A DNA stretch of 64,000 nt from SIG672 sp045580325 (GTDB lineage Bacteria > Bacillota > Clostridia > Oscillospirales > CAG-272): assembly GCA_045580325.1 (NCBI GenBank), contig JAZNNR010000032.1:1-64000 (forward strand), read 5' to 3'. The notes beneath the pieces were generated by a model. It was not told where the DNA came from. It saw nothing but the letters and a program-made list of their open reading frames with translations, and searched no databases. The position numbers and the translations under genes are program-made. Each line of letters opens with the position of its first letter. The first letter of the stretch is position 1. Positions 16,557 through 24,787 of this stretch are shown here, in pieces.

Positions 16557-17012
16557 TTATTTTGACTTTTTCTGAAGCTGCTTTATTTCGTCGAGGAATG
16601 TGTCGATGTCCTTGAATTCGCGGTAGACCGAAGCAAATCTTACGTAGGACACCTCGTCGAGCGCTTTGAGTCGGGTCATTACCATTTCGCCGATCTCTGT
16701 CGAGGAGATCTCGCCGCGAAGCGAGTTGTAAAGTTCCTGCTCGATGCTTTCGACAAGCTCTTCGAGCTGAGGAATAGTAATCGGACGCTTATAACAGGAT
16801 TTTATAAGTCCGCCGAGGAGCTTTTGTCTGTCAAAAATCTCTTTCGAGCCGTTCTTTTTGACAACGAGAAGGGGAATAACCTCGATTACTTCATAAGTTG
16901 TGAATCTGTACTTACAAGAAAGGCATTCGCGTCTGCGGCGGATCGTTCCGCTTTCGGTCGGGCGCGAGTCGATTACCTTACTGTTGTCGTGTGAACACAT
17001 CGGACATCTCAT
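16557..17012 (-). CDS. nrdR: Transcriptional repressor NrdR
   Basis: The 151 residues are the standard NrdR length. A zinc ribbon at the N-terminus (MRCPMC near 1-6 and CLSCKYRF near 31-38) is followed by RRRREC and an ATP-cone domain starting VVKKNGSKEIFDRQKL. Known: NrdR senses ATP/dATP and represses ribonucleotide reductase genes by binding NrdR boxes. No reductase gene is in the window. It is followed by the TSCPD gene and preceded by AAGGAAAG. Element copy 3 fills the gap upstream. Confidence 0.96.
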   Translation of the reverse strand: MRCPMCSHDNSKVIDSRPTESGTIRRRRECLSCKYRFTTYEVIEVIPLLVVKKNGSKEIFDRQKLLGGLIKSCYKRPITIPQLEELVESIEQELYNSLRGEISSTEIGEMVMTRLKALDEVSYVRFASVYREFKDIDTFLDEIKQLQKKSK

Positions 17013-17040
17013 ATTTTGTACTCTCTTTCCTTGAAAACCT

Positions 17041-17219
17041 TTTTTGAAAAAAGGAGTTTATAAACAAATTGCAAGCAATTTGTTTTCGCACTTTCCCAAA
17101 AACTTTTCTGAAATGGGGAAAGCTTGGTTTATATAATTTGTTTTTTAGTAAAGTTTTTGAGATTCCAAAGAACTTTTTACAAAAAGTTCTTTGGCAGGTT
17201 CTTAGGACGGAGTCCTAAG
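17041..17219. repeat. Dispersed palindromic element, copy 3 (composite, 3' end of Toprim gene)
   Basis: Read from the Toprim gene on the minus strand: GC hairpin CTTAGGAC-ggA-GTCCTAAG (17201-17219), perfect AT hairpin with 14-bp arms CCAAAGAACTTTTT (17165-17194), box CAAAAACTTTACTAAAA, then an inverted, partly decayed second half with box CCCAAAAACTTTTCTGAAA on the plus strand and an ACAAATTGC / GCAATTTGT palindrome (17063-17084). The GC hairpin contains the Toprim stop codon. Confidence 0.85.
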
Positions 17220-17792
17220 AGTTTCCTTTGCTTTTTCATAAACCTCTCTGCCGCCGAGGATGTTGATGGCGTCAACCAGAAGCTTTGAGCTTATATTCGA
17301 GGGCAGACCGAGCGCTTTTGCAAGCTCTGCGCGTTTTTGACTTGAATTTTCCGATCCCGAAAAGCCGTCTGAAAAGAGGTCGGCGGCAGTTACGTCCGCT
17401 CTTGGCTTTGAGGGCGCGTCAGACGCAAAGGGGAGAAAAAGACTGCGCAGAAGCTCTGCGTCCATACCCTCAACTCCGAGCTTGCCTTCCTTCGAGGGCG
17501 TGGCTTTTCGCCGTTCTTTTCCCATAATTTCAGGAATATAGAGATTTATTCGGCTTTCCTTCGGTAAAATCGAGTTCAGATGTCCTCGAATTACCGTACC
17601 GCCACCGTCGCTGTCGCAGAGGATTATCGCTCCGCATTTTTCAGCAAGGGCGCGGATCGTCGCCTTTTTTTCATCGTCCTTAAAGAGCCCGAAGCCGTTT
17701 ACGGCAATTACGGTCGCGTCAAGGATAGAATCAAGCTTGATTTTATCGTACCGTCCTTCGACGAGAACGATCTTGTCAATTTTTATTTTCAT
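17202..17792 (-). CDS. Toprim-domain protein, ribonuclease M5-related (DUF4093)
   Basis: The 196-residue protein opens with a Toprim domain: VLVEGRYDK near residue 8 (catalytic Glu) and LCDSDGGGTVIRG near 58 (the DxD acid pair). The rest matches the DUF4093 C-terminal part. Known: RnmV cleaves 5S rRNA precursors, but its DxD motif usually reads TDPDFPG; the DSDGGG version marks a related clostridial group whose substrate is less certain. It follows holA by 12 bp. The last residues, LRTPS, and the stop codon are encoded inside the GC hairpin of element copy 3, so the native C-terminus has probably been replaced. Confidence 0.75.
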   Translation of the reverse strand: MKIKIDKIVLVEGRYDKIKLDSILDATVIAVNGFGLFKDDEKKATIRALAEKCGAIILCDSDGGGTVIRGHLNSILPKESRINLYIPEIMGKERRKATPSKEGKLGVEGMDAELLRSLFLPFASDAPSKPRADVTAADLFSDGFSGSENSSQKRAELAKALGLPSNISSKLLVDAINILGGREVYEKAKETLRTPS

Positions 17793-17804
17793 TTTTATAC
17801 AGAT

Positions 17805-18842
17805 TTATACAGAAACGCTTCGGCTTTTGCCAAGCGAAAGTATCAGAATTTCAAGTGCGGTGTAGTCATCAAGACGAGTGGTCTTGATCTTAAGGTCGGT
17901 GTCGCAGCAAAGCTCGACCGCCCGCTCAAGCGACTCCATACTCTTTCTTGATGCCGCAGTCATACGCAGGGAAACGGGATATTCGTGCATTTTCATCTTC
18001 TTTGCGATGTCCTGCTTGGAATAGCCGCTGTCCGAAAGGATACGCACGGTGAGAAGCTCGCTGCATATTCTCGAAACGGACGAGAGAATGTTCTCGGGCC
18101 GCTCTTTTCTGAGCTTCATTTCGGCGAAAATACTCAGCGCCATAGGCGTGTTTCCATCGATAAGAGCGTTTGCGAAGTCAAATGCACCGAATACCGTGTT
18201 CGGTGAGCATACGGCGTAGATCATATCCTCGCTTATCACGTTTTTGCCGTTCTGACGGGCAAATGCAGATACCTTGTCGATTTCCGAGGCAAGCACGAAC
18301 ATATCGTTTTTGCAGTAATCTATAAGCTTTTTGCATATTTGCGGGTCTGCCGCACAGCCGTGCGAGGAAAAATGACGGGAAGCCCAGCCAATCAGCTTTT
18401 GCGGAGTCTGCTTCTCGAAGTTAACAAGATTTGCCACTCCCGAAAACTTCTTGTAGGCAACGCTCTGAGCTTTTTTTGTTCCCTCGGAAAACTCCTCGGG
18501 CTTTGCGTATATAAGCAGAGTGTCCTCAGAAACGGTCGAAAAGGCATCGCAGAGCTCGTCAAGCCTCGCTTCACTCATCGCGGTGAAATCGACGTCCCAA
18601 AGCTCAATAAGACGTCCGCCGCTGCTTCCGAAGATGGGCATACCGACAAGCTCGTCGCCAAGACGGTCGATTTCGCCGTCGGTTATTTTAACGTGATTGA
18701 AAACCGCGTCCGTGTCGTCGGGCAGGAGCGTTTCGCGCACTTTTTCAAGGTATCTGCGCTTTAAATATTCCTCCTCACCGTAGAAAAGATAGACTCCGCC
18801 GAGACCTTTTTTTATCTTGTCGTCAAGCTCTTTTACGGTCAT
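17805..18842 (-). CDS. holA: DNA polymerase III delta subunit
   Basis: The 345-residue protein has the HolA layout: N-terminal YLFYGEEEYLKRRYLEKV near 18-35, a degenerate AAA+ region, the middle helical segment with DIAKKMKMHEYPVSLRMTA near 275 (the family's K.H/P..V pattern) and a C-terminal helical collar. Known: delta opens the beta clamp within the clamp loader. It belongs to the recX-rimO-pgsA-holA-Toprim run, with 50 bp to pgsA and 12 bp to the Toprim gene. An AAAGGAAAG site precedes the ATG. Confidence 0.92.
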   Translation of the reverse strand: MTVKELDDKIKKGLGGVYLFYGEEEYLKRRYLEKVRETLLPDDTDAVFNHVKITDGEIDRLGDELVGMPIFGSSGGRLIELWDVDFTAMSEARLDELCDAFSTVSEDTLLIYAKPEEFSEGTKKAQSVAYKKFSGVANLVNFEKQTPQKLIGWASRHFSSHGCAADPQICKKLIDYCKNDMFVLASEIDKVSAFARQNGKNVISEDMIYAVCSPNTVFGAFDFANALIDGNTPMALSIFAEMKLRKERPENILSSVSRICSELLTVRILSDSGYSKQDIAKKMKMHEYPVSLRMTAASRKSMESLERAVELCCDTDLKIKTTRLDDYTALEILILSLGKSRSVSV

Positions 18843-18892
18843 ATCGGTGCCACTTTCCTTTCTTTTCGCGGATTTTTAGTGAAAAACGTCTT

Positions 18893-19594
18893 TTACTGTG
18901 CGTTTTCCTCTGTGGAAGCTTCTGCTGCTTCTTCTACGGGAGCCTGTGCAGCTTCTTCAGCAGGAGCTTCTTCCCCTTTATCCTGTCCCATAATGAGCGG
19001 GATATATTCTTTGAAGTAGATAATTCCAGAAATGATCGTCATAGCAACCATAACGGCAAGGGAGAGGAAGGTGAGTACCCAAATATCCCAAAGGATAGGC
19101 TCAATAAGTGCAACGAGAACGAAAACTATCTGTGAAACAGTCTTTACCTTGCCTGCAAAGTTTGCAGCAAGCGCGTGTCCGCCCTTGTTTGAGAAGAGAA
19201 GACGGAGCGATGTTACGGCAATTTCGCGTGCGAAGAAAATAAAGAGAGCGAAAACCATATAGATCTCGAATACGTAAGGCATACCCTCATCTCCGCCCAT
19301 AAGAGCCATAAGGGAGATCATAGCGCCGAAAACGAGAATTTTATCAGCGAGAGGATCGAGGAACTTTCCGAAATCGGAAACGTAGTTGTATTTTCTTGCG
19401 ATCTTACCGTCGAGCATATCTGTAAGTGAGATAAGACCGAAGAGAAGTGCGCCGATAAGTCGAAGTACTATCTGGCCTGTGCCGAGGTCGCGGGGCGCGA
19501 AAATGATAAGCAGCATAAAAATCGGAACAAGAACTGCTCTTATGACTGTAAGTATGTTAGGAATGTTTTCTTTTCTGAAAATTTTGTCTTTCAT
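18893..19594 (-). CDS. pgsA: CDP-diacylglycerol--glycerol-3-phosphate 3-phosphatidyltransferase
   Basis: From the start supported by a GGAG site the protein has 233 residues, mostly hydrophobic with about five membrane spans. The CDP-alcohol phosphotransferase motif is complete: DMLDGKIARKYNYVSDFGK continuing to FLDPLADK, around residues 60-86. It makes phosphatidylglycerol phosphate in the membrane. An added C-terminal tail of about 30 residues is almost only Ala, Glu, Pro and Gln and is not part of the enzyme fold. It follows rimO by 28 bp, a common clostridial gene order. Confidence 0.95.
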   Translation of the reverse strand: MKDKIFRKENIPNILTVIRAVLVPIFMLLIIFAPRDLGTGQIVLRLIGALLFGLISLTDMLDGKIARKYNYVSDFGKFLDPLADKILVFGAMISLMALMGGDEGMPYVFEIYMVFALFIFFAREIAVTSLRLLFSNKGGHALAANFAGKVKTVSQIVFVLVALIEPILWDIWVLTFLSLAVMVAMTIISGIIYFKEYIPLIMGQDKGEEAPAEEAAQAPVEEAAEASTEENAQ

Positions 19595-19622
19595 AATTTT
19601 TTCTCCAATCTTATGTTTAAAT

Positions 19623-20987
19623 TTACTGTGCAAGATCTCCGAGGAGATCGTAATCAAGTACGTTGCCGATGGTAACCTTTACAAACTCGCCCTCGTCTAC
19701 GCCTCGGTCGGCAGAGAAGTATATCTTTCCGTCGATTTCGGGAGCGTCGGACGCGCTTCTTCCGTAGTATATCTCGGAAACCGTGTCGTAGCCTTCGCAG
19801 ATGACCTCAAGCGTCTTTCCGAGCTTTTCTTCGTTCTTTTCGGCTGAAATATCGCCTTGGAGTCGCATAACGAGGTCGTATCTGTCCTGTTTTACCTGTT
19901 CGTCTATCTGATCTTCCATCTCTGCGGCGGGAGTTCCTTCTTCTGCAGAGTAGGTAAACGCGCCGAGCTTGTCAAATTTTGCTTCCTTTATAAACTCGCA
20001 AAGCTCCTCAAAATCCTCGTCTGTTTCGCCGGGGAAGCCGACAAGAACTGTTGTGCGAAGCACGATTTCGGGGCAGGCCGCGCGCAAACGAGCTATGGCG
20101 TCTTTTATTACCTCGCTTCCGCCGTGTCGGTTCATACGGGAGAGAACGCTGTCCGAAATATGCTGAATTGGCATATCAATGTACTTCACAAGGCGGTCGT
20201 TATTTGCAAATTCCTTGCAAAGATCATCGGTGATCTTGTCGGGATAGCAGTAAAGAAGCCTTATCCACGGGATATTTGTTTCGTTTGTTATCGCTCTTAC
20301 GAGTTTTGCCAGCGAGTATTCGCCGTAAATGTCAAGACCGTATCTCGAGGTATCCTGCGCGACGATGTTAAGCTCCTTTACGCCGAGTTCTTCGAGAGTT
20401 TTCGCCTCTGCGACGATGTCTTCGATAGGACGGCTTCTGAATTTTCCTCTGATATTTCCGATAACGCAGTAGGTGCAGTGATTGTCGCAACCCTCTGCGA
20501 CCTTAATATATGCGGTGTACTCGGGAGTTGTTACAACTCTGTCGCCGCCGAGCGGCATTGTGTTTTTGTCGTCAAGACAGGAGTATTTATTCTGCGCGGT
20601 ATTCTTTTTGTTGCAAAACGCCGAGCTGTAAGCCGACTCGACCGCTTCTGCGATCTTTGGAAGTCCGCCGACTCCGACGATAGCGTCGACCTCGGGAAGC
20701 TCCTCGAGTATTTCCTTGCCGTAACGCTCCGCAAGGCAGCCGCAAACAACGATACCCTTAAGATCCTTGTTCTCTTTGAGCCAGGCGATGTCGAGAATAT
20801 TGTCGATGGCTTCCTTTTTTGCGCTTTCGATGAATGCACACGTGTTGATTATGACTACGTCTGCCTCGGTTTCGTCGCCTGTTATCTCATAGCCTGCTGT
20901 GGCAAGAGTGTGAAGCATAACCTCGGTGTCAATTCTGTTTTTTGAACAGCCGAGCGAAACAAAACCGACCTTTATTTTCTTTGACAT
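19623..20987 (-). CDS. rimO: Ribosomal protein uS12 methylthiotransferase RimO
   Basis: The 454 residues comprise an N-terminal UPF0004 domain (SLGCSKNRIDTE near 12, NTCAF near 48, CGCLAERY near 83), a radical-SAM domain with the Cys triad in EGCDNHCTYC near 168, and a C-terminal TRAM domain. SLGCSKN and the TRAM end separate RimO from MiaB. Known: it methylthiolates an aspartate of ribosomal protein S12. It lies between recX (41 bp) and pgsA (28 bp). Confidence 0.95.
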   Translation of the reverse strand: MSKKIKVGFVSLGCSKNRIDTEVMLHTLATAGYEITGDETEADVVIINTCAFIESAKKEAIDNILDIAWLKENKDLKGIVVCGCLAERYGKEILEELPEVDAIVGVGGLPKIAEAVESAYSSAFCNKKNTAQNKYSCLDDKNTMPLGGDRVVTTPEYTAYIKVAEGCDNHCTYCVIGNIRGKFRSRPIEDIVAEAKTLEELGVKELNIVAQDTSRYGLDIYGEYSLAKLVRAITNETNIPWIRLLYCYPDKITDDLCKEFANNDRLVKYIDMPIQHISDSVLSRMNRHGGSEVIKDAIARLRAACPEIVLRTTVLVGFPGETDEDFEELCEFIKEAKFDKLGAFTYSAEEGTPAAEMEDQIDEQVKQDRYDLVMRLQGDISAEKNEEKLGKTLEVICEGYDTVSEIYYGRSASDAPEIDGKIYFSADRGVDEGEFVKVTIGNVLDYDLLGDLAQ

Positions 20988-21028
20988 AAGGAAAGATCTC
21001 CTTTTTGTGATTTAACTTGTTAAAATAT

Positions 21029-21475
21029 TTACTCTTCGGACTGCGATATTGTAGAGAGCGCGCCTCGTATCGACGGGGTATCGTGCCCGAGTCTTTGAAG
21101 CTTTCTGATGAGCTTTTCGCGGTCTGTGCCTTTTTCTATTTCTTTTTGAGCAAACTGTGCAGCGACAGCCTTAAAATCGATGACCTCACAGGCGTTGTCA
21201 AAAGCTCTGTCAACGCTTTCGCGGTCGAATTTCGAGAGAAGCTCGAGCTTTATGCGGTATTTTCCGTAGTATTTCTTTTTTGAATAGTAATTTACGAGAT
21301 TTTCGATAAGCCGATCGTCCGAGAGATAGCCCTCGCCTTTTAGCTTTTCGACAGCTTCGTAAATCTCCTCTTTTGAAAAGCCCTTTGCGGCGAGCTTTTC
21401 GCGAAGCTTTCGCTCACTCATATCGCTTATTGCAAGCAGAGCTATAGCCTTGACGTACGCGGGTGTGTGTTTCAT
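21029..21475 (-). CDS. recX: Regulatory protein RecX
   Basis: The 148-residue protein is built from RecX helical repeats: AIALLAISDMSERKLREKL near 11-29, FSKEEIYEAVEKLKGEGYLSD and further RIKLEL-type repeats. Known: RecX binds RecA filaments and inhibits them. recA is not in the window; instead recX opens the recX-rimO-pgsA-holA-Toprim run. A GGGAGG site and a consensus promoter precede it. Confidence 0.88.
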   Translation of the reverse strand: MKHTPAYVKAIALLAISDMSERKLREKLAAKGFSKEEIYEAVEKLKGEGYLSDDRLIENLVNYYSKKKYYGKYRIKLELLSKFDRESVDRAFDNACEVIDFKAVAAQFAQKEIEKGTDREKLIRKLQRLGHDTPSIRGALSTISQSEE

Positions 21476-21532
21476 TTTGACCTAACCTCCCGTGAGTCAA
21501 ACGCCATGTCTGACAAAAATTCTTCACCCTAC

Positions 21533-21561
21533 ATTATAACTAATTTTGCGAAAAATGTCAA
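21533..21561 (-). promoter_or_regulatory. Consensus sigma-A promoter of the recX operon
   Basis: On the minus strand TTGACA, 17-bp spacer, TATAAT, both boxes perfect. Confidence 0.85.
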
Positions 21562-21611
21562 GTAAATAGGGTGAAAAATGAGAATTTTTTTGAATTTTTG
21601 GAACGCAAAAA

Positions 21612-21648
21612 AGGAAAAAAGAAAACCTCAGACTGTGAGCTGAGGTTT
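21612..21648 (-). terminator. Second terminator after pnp
   Basis: Minus-strand stem AAACCTCAG / CTGAGGTTT followed by TTCTTTTTT. It backs up the terminator at 21704-21743. Confidence 0.75.
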
Positions 21649-21682
21649 GAGGGTAGGAGAGGGGATAGTTTATAAGGTTTTT

Positions 21683-21743
21683 GTGCGGTACGAACACACA
21701 AAAACAAAACCCCAAACCACACTTTTAAGTGAAGTTTGAGGTT
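21683..21743 (-). terminator. Terminator hairpin plus distal box after pnp
   Basis: Minus-strand order: CCTCAAAC / GTTTGGGG stem with T-rich tail (21704-21743), then the distal box, whose plus-strand form is GTGCGGTACGAACACACA (21683-21700). The same order, box-terminator-distal box, follows the phosphoglucomutase gene. Confidence 0.7.
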
Positions 21744-21846
21744 TTTTAGTAAAGTTTTTGAAGATCCAAGAAACTTTTTCCAAAAAGTTTCTTGGTGGGT
21801 TCTTAGGGCAAAGCCCTAAGCAGGATTCCAAAGGCAGAGCCTTTGG
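21744..21846. repeat. Dispersed palindromic element, copy 4 (3' end of pnp)
   Basis: Minus-strand order from the pnp stop: GC hairpin CCAAAGGC-TCT-GCCTTTGG (21828-21846), which touches the stop codon; a second GC hairpin CTTAGGGC-TTT-GCCCTAAG (21802-21820); perfect AT hairpin with arms CCAAGAAACTTTTT (21766-21795); box CAAAAACTTTACTAAAA. Two GC hairpins in series are also found at thiI. Confidence 0.85.
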
Positions 21847-24039
21847 TTAGTCTTCCTTCTTGCCGAAGGGCTTTCTGAAGCCGCGGCGTTCTTTTCTGCC
21901 TTCGCCTTCAGCGTTTTCTCTTCTGGGAGGTCTGTTTTCTCCTTCGAGTTTGGGGAGAAGAGCTTTTGCAGAGAGGTTATAACGTCCCTTTTCGTCAACG
22001 CCCATAAACTTAACTGTGAGCATATCGCCCTCGTTTACGACGTCCTCAACCTTTTCAACAAATGTGTTGGAAAGATCTTTAATGTGGCACATGCCTTCCT
22101 TGCCGGGTGCAAACTCAACGAAAGCACCGATAGGAATGATTCTTGTAACCTTACCTGTATAAACGGCGCCAACCTCGGGCTCGAAGCAGATGCCTTCAAT
22201 GATCTTCTGTGCTTCAAGACCGCTGTCGCGGTTAACAGCAGCAATATAAACTGTTCCGTCGTCCTCGATGTCGATCTTCGCGCCTGTATCAGCAACGATC
22301 TTCTGGATAACCTCGCCGCCCTTACCGATAACCTCGCGGATCTTTTCAGGCTTGATCTTCATAATGATCATCTTGGGAGCGTACTTGTTAACCTCTTCGC
22401 GAGGAGCAGGAATAGCCTTGAGAATGATCTCGTCGATTATATAATCACGACCCTTGTGAGTCATTTCGAAAGCAGCCTTGATGATCTCGGGTGTAAGACC
22501 GTCGATCTTGAGGTCCATCTGAATAGATGTGATACCCTTGTGAGTACCTGCAACCTTGAAGTCCATATCGCCGTAGAAGTCTTCAAGACCCTGAATGTCG
22601 ATCATAGTGTCCCAAGAGCCGTCTTCTGCTGTGATAAGACCGCAGGAGATACCTGCAACCGGAGCCTTGATCGGTACGCCTGCTGCCATAAGAGCGAGAG
22701 TCGAGCCGCAAACGGACGCCTGCGAGGTAGAACCGTTGGAGGAAATAACCTCGGAAACAAGACGCATAGCGTAGGGGAATTCTTCAACGGAAGGGAGTAC
22801 GGGGATAAGAGAGCGCTCTGCGAGAGCTCCGTGTCCGATCTCACGTCTGCCGGGGCTACGTGTAGCCTTTGCTTCACCTGTGGAGAAGCCGGGCATATTG
22901 TAGTGGTGCATATAACGCTTGGATTCCTCTTCGTCAATAGTGTCGAGCATCTGAGCGTCGCCTACCGTACCGAGAGTTGCGATCGTAAGAACCTGTGTCT
23001 GACCTCTTGTGAACATACCCGAGCCGTGAACTCTGGGGAGAAGGTCAACCTCGGCGTTAAGAGGACGGATCTCGTCCATTCTTCTGCCGTCAACACGCTT
23101 TTTGTCCTGAAGGAGCCATCTGCGGACGATCTTCTTCTGGATCTTATATACAAGCTCGCCGATAATGTCGGGAAGCTCGGGATATTCTTCGGAGAACTTT
23201 TCGAGAATAGCATCTGTGATAGGCTGCATTCTTGCATCGCGGACAGTCTTGTCGTCTGTGTCGAGAGCAACCATAACGTCCTTTTCGCAGAAATCGAAGA
23301 TCTTGTCGAACATATCGTGGTCGAGCTCGCAGGAGGGATATGCAAACTTGGGCTTGCCTATCTCTGCAACGATAGAATCAATGAACGCGCAAAGAGCCTT
23401 GATCTCTTCGTGAGCCTTCATAATAGCCTCGAACATAGTGTCGTCGTCAACCTCGTTAGCGCCTGCCTCAATCATAACGACCTTCTTTGCAGAGCCTGCA
23501 ACTGTGAGTTCGAGATCGCTCTTGGCTCTCTGTTCGGACGTGGGGTTTACGATGATCTCGCCGTCAACGAGACCCATAAATACGCCTGCGATAGGTCCGT
23601 TCCACGGAATATCCGAAATGGAAAGTGCGATAGAAGCACCGAGCATTGCGGTAATTTCGGGAGAGCAGTCGTTATCAACGCTGAGAACCATAAGGTTGAG
23701 CGCTACGTCATTACGAAGGTCCTTCGGGAAGAGAGGACGGATAGGACGGTCGATAACACGGGAAGTGAGTATTGCCTTTTCGGAGGGTCTGCCTTCACGT
23801 CTGAGGAAGCCGCCGGGGATTCTTCCGACAGCGTAGAGTCTTTCCTCAAAGTCAACAGAGAGGGGAAGGAAGTCGATACCGTCGCGGGGCTTTGCCGAAG
23901 CGGTAGCTGTTGCGAGTATCGAGGTTTCGCCGTATCTTACAAGGCAAGAGCCGTTTGCAAGGCCTGCCATCTTTCCGGTTTCGATCACGAGAGGTCTGCC
24001 GGCGAGTGTTGTTTCAAATACTTTAAAATTTTCAAACAT
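21847..24039 (-). CDS. pnp: Polyribonucleotide nucleotidyltransferase (PNPase)
   Basis: The start with AAAGGA nine bases upstream gives 730 residues, the normal length. Two RNase PH domains are joined by a helical domain; the catalytic core shows GRREIGHGALAERSL near 400 and SNGSTSQASVCGS near 440; a KH domain (IGKGGEVIQKIVADTG near 562) and an S1 domain (GAVYTGKVTRIIPIGAFVEF near 625) follow, then a basic Arg/Glu/Gly-rich tail ending in GKKED. Known: phosphorolytic 3'-5' decay of RNA in the degradosome. It lies downstream of rpsO, the classic pair. The stop codon abuts element copy 4. Confidence 0.97.
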   Translation of the reverse strand: MFENFKVFETTLAGRPLVIETGKMAGLANGSCLVRYGETSILATATASAKPRDGIDFLPLSVDFEERLYAVGRIPGGFLRREGRPSEKAILTSRVIDRPIRPLFPKDLRNDVALNLMVLSVDNDCSPEITAMLGASIALSISDIPWNGPIAGVFMGLVDGEIIVNPTSEQRAKSDLELTVAGSAKKVVMIEAGANEVDDDTMFEAIMKAHEEIKALCAFIDSIVAEIGKPKFAYPSCELDHDMFDKIFDFCEKDVMVALDTDDKTVRDARMQPITDAILEKFSEEYPELPDIIGELVYKIQKKIVRRWLLQDKKRVDGRRMDEIRPLNAEVDLLPRVHGSGMFTRGQTQVLTIATLGTVGDAQMLDTIDEEESKRYMHHYNMPGFSTGEAKATRSPGRREIGHGALAERSLIPVLPSVEEFPYAMRLVSEVISSNGSTSQASVCGSTLALMAAGVPIKAPVAGISCGLITAEDGSWDTMIDIQGLEDFYGDMDFKVAGTHKGITSIQMDLKIDGLTPEIIKAAFEMTHKGRDYIIDEIILKAIPAPREEVNKYAPKMIIMKIKPEKIREVIGKGGEVIQKIVADTGAKIDIEDDGTVYIAAVNRDSGLEAQKIIEGICFEPEVGAVYTGKVTRIIPIGAFVEFAPGKEGMCHIKDLSNTFVEKVEDVVNEGDMLTVKFMGVDEKGRYNLSAKALLPKLEGENRPPRRENAEGEGRKERRGFRKPFGKKED

Positions 24040-24092
24040 TTTTTCGTATCCTTTCATTTTGATATTTTTATATATCAGCCTCAACCGGAGAA

Positions 24093-24160
24093 ATAATGAA
24101 TAGTGAATACCTTTGAGATAGCTCAAAAACATTCATTATTCATTATTCACTTCGACCGGT
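24093..24160. repeat. Imperfect inverted repeat between rpsO and pnp
   Basis: AATAATGAATAGTGAATA and its imperfect complement CATTCATTATTCATTATT enclose about 21 nt including GAG / CTC pairing. It lies between the rpsO terminator and pnp, where processing or a pnp-specific start is expected. No gene is visible in 24040-24320. Confidence 0.6.
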
Positions 24161-24196
24161 CAAGACCGCTGCACGAGTTTTTTGGTAGCGTATCTC

Positions 24197-24225
24197 AAAA
24201 ATGGGAGGCAAGGGCCTCCCATTTT
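24197..24225 (-). terminator. Terminator or processing hairpin after rpsO
   Basis: Stem AAAATGGGAGGC / GCCTCCCATTTT with a short loop, about 95 bp after the rpsO stop and followed by T residues on the minus strand. Confidence 0.75.
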
Positions 24226-24320
24226 ATGAAAACGTTTTGCATACAAGATGTGCCACCTAAGGTGCTGCGCACGCCCGTGCGCCCCCTTTTTTGTCTGCCA
24301 CCCTTGTCTGCCACCTGGAC

Positions 24321-24587
24321 TTACTTTCTGAGTCCGAGCTTCTTGATTATCGCACGGTAACGCTCAATATCGGTATTCTGGAGATACTTGAGAAGATTAC
24401 GTCTCTTACCTACCATCTTGAGAAGTCCGCGGCGGCTGTGGAAGTCCTTCTGGTTGTTAGCAAGGTGCGCGTTGAGGTCGTTGATTCTCTGTGTGAGAAT
24501 AGCGATCTGAACTTCGGGCGAACCTGTATCGCCTTCGTGCATAGCGTTAGCCAGAATAATTTCCTGCTTTTTTTCCTTTGCGAGCAT
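24321..24587 (-). CDS. rpsO: 30S ribosomal protein S15
   Basis: The 88-residue protein matches S15 along its whole length: GDTGSPEVQIAILTQRIN near 20-37, HLANNQKDFHSRRGLL near 41-56 and KRRNLLKYL near 61-69. Known: S15 binds 16S rRNA helices 20-22 and often represses its own mRNA. An AAAGGTG site precedes ATG. It is followed by pnp. Confidence 0.98.
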   Translation of the reverse strand: MLAKEKKQEIILANAMHEGDTGSPEVQIAILTQRINDLNAHLANNQKDFHSRRGLLKMVGKRRNLLKYLQNTDIERYRAIIKKLGLRK

Positions 24588-24753
24588 AGTTTTTCACCTT
24601 TCTTCAAATTTTATTCTCCGACAAAACCTAGTGTGCGGCATGGTGAAAAAGCTCTGAAACAGAGCATTTACCCGCAAACCAAGCTTTACGGAATATGTTC
24701 TACCTGCTTTCGCAAGCGAAAAACATTATATCATATAGAAGAGAAATTTGCAA
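24588..24753 (-). promoter_or_regulatory. rpsO promoter and leader, possible S15-binding site
   Basis: On the minus strand TTGCAA, 17-bp spacer, TATAAT (24725-24753), giving a leader of about 130 nt with several pairings, among them GCTCTGtttCAGAGC. Many bacteria regulate rpsO through an S15-binding leader; the length fits, but no specific motif was confirmed. Confidence 0.5.
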
Positions 24754-24787
24754 ATATAAAAAGCGATGTTTACAAAATGTTTACAGT

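Noticed and set aside
21524..21715. 63-codon minus-strand frame upstream of recX
   Set aside because: Lies over the recX promoter and a terminator; composition is that of non-coding AT-rich DNA.
22084..24096. 670-codon plus-strand frame over pnp
   Set aside because: Entirely antisense to pnp; the long open frame follows from the codon use of pnp.
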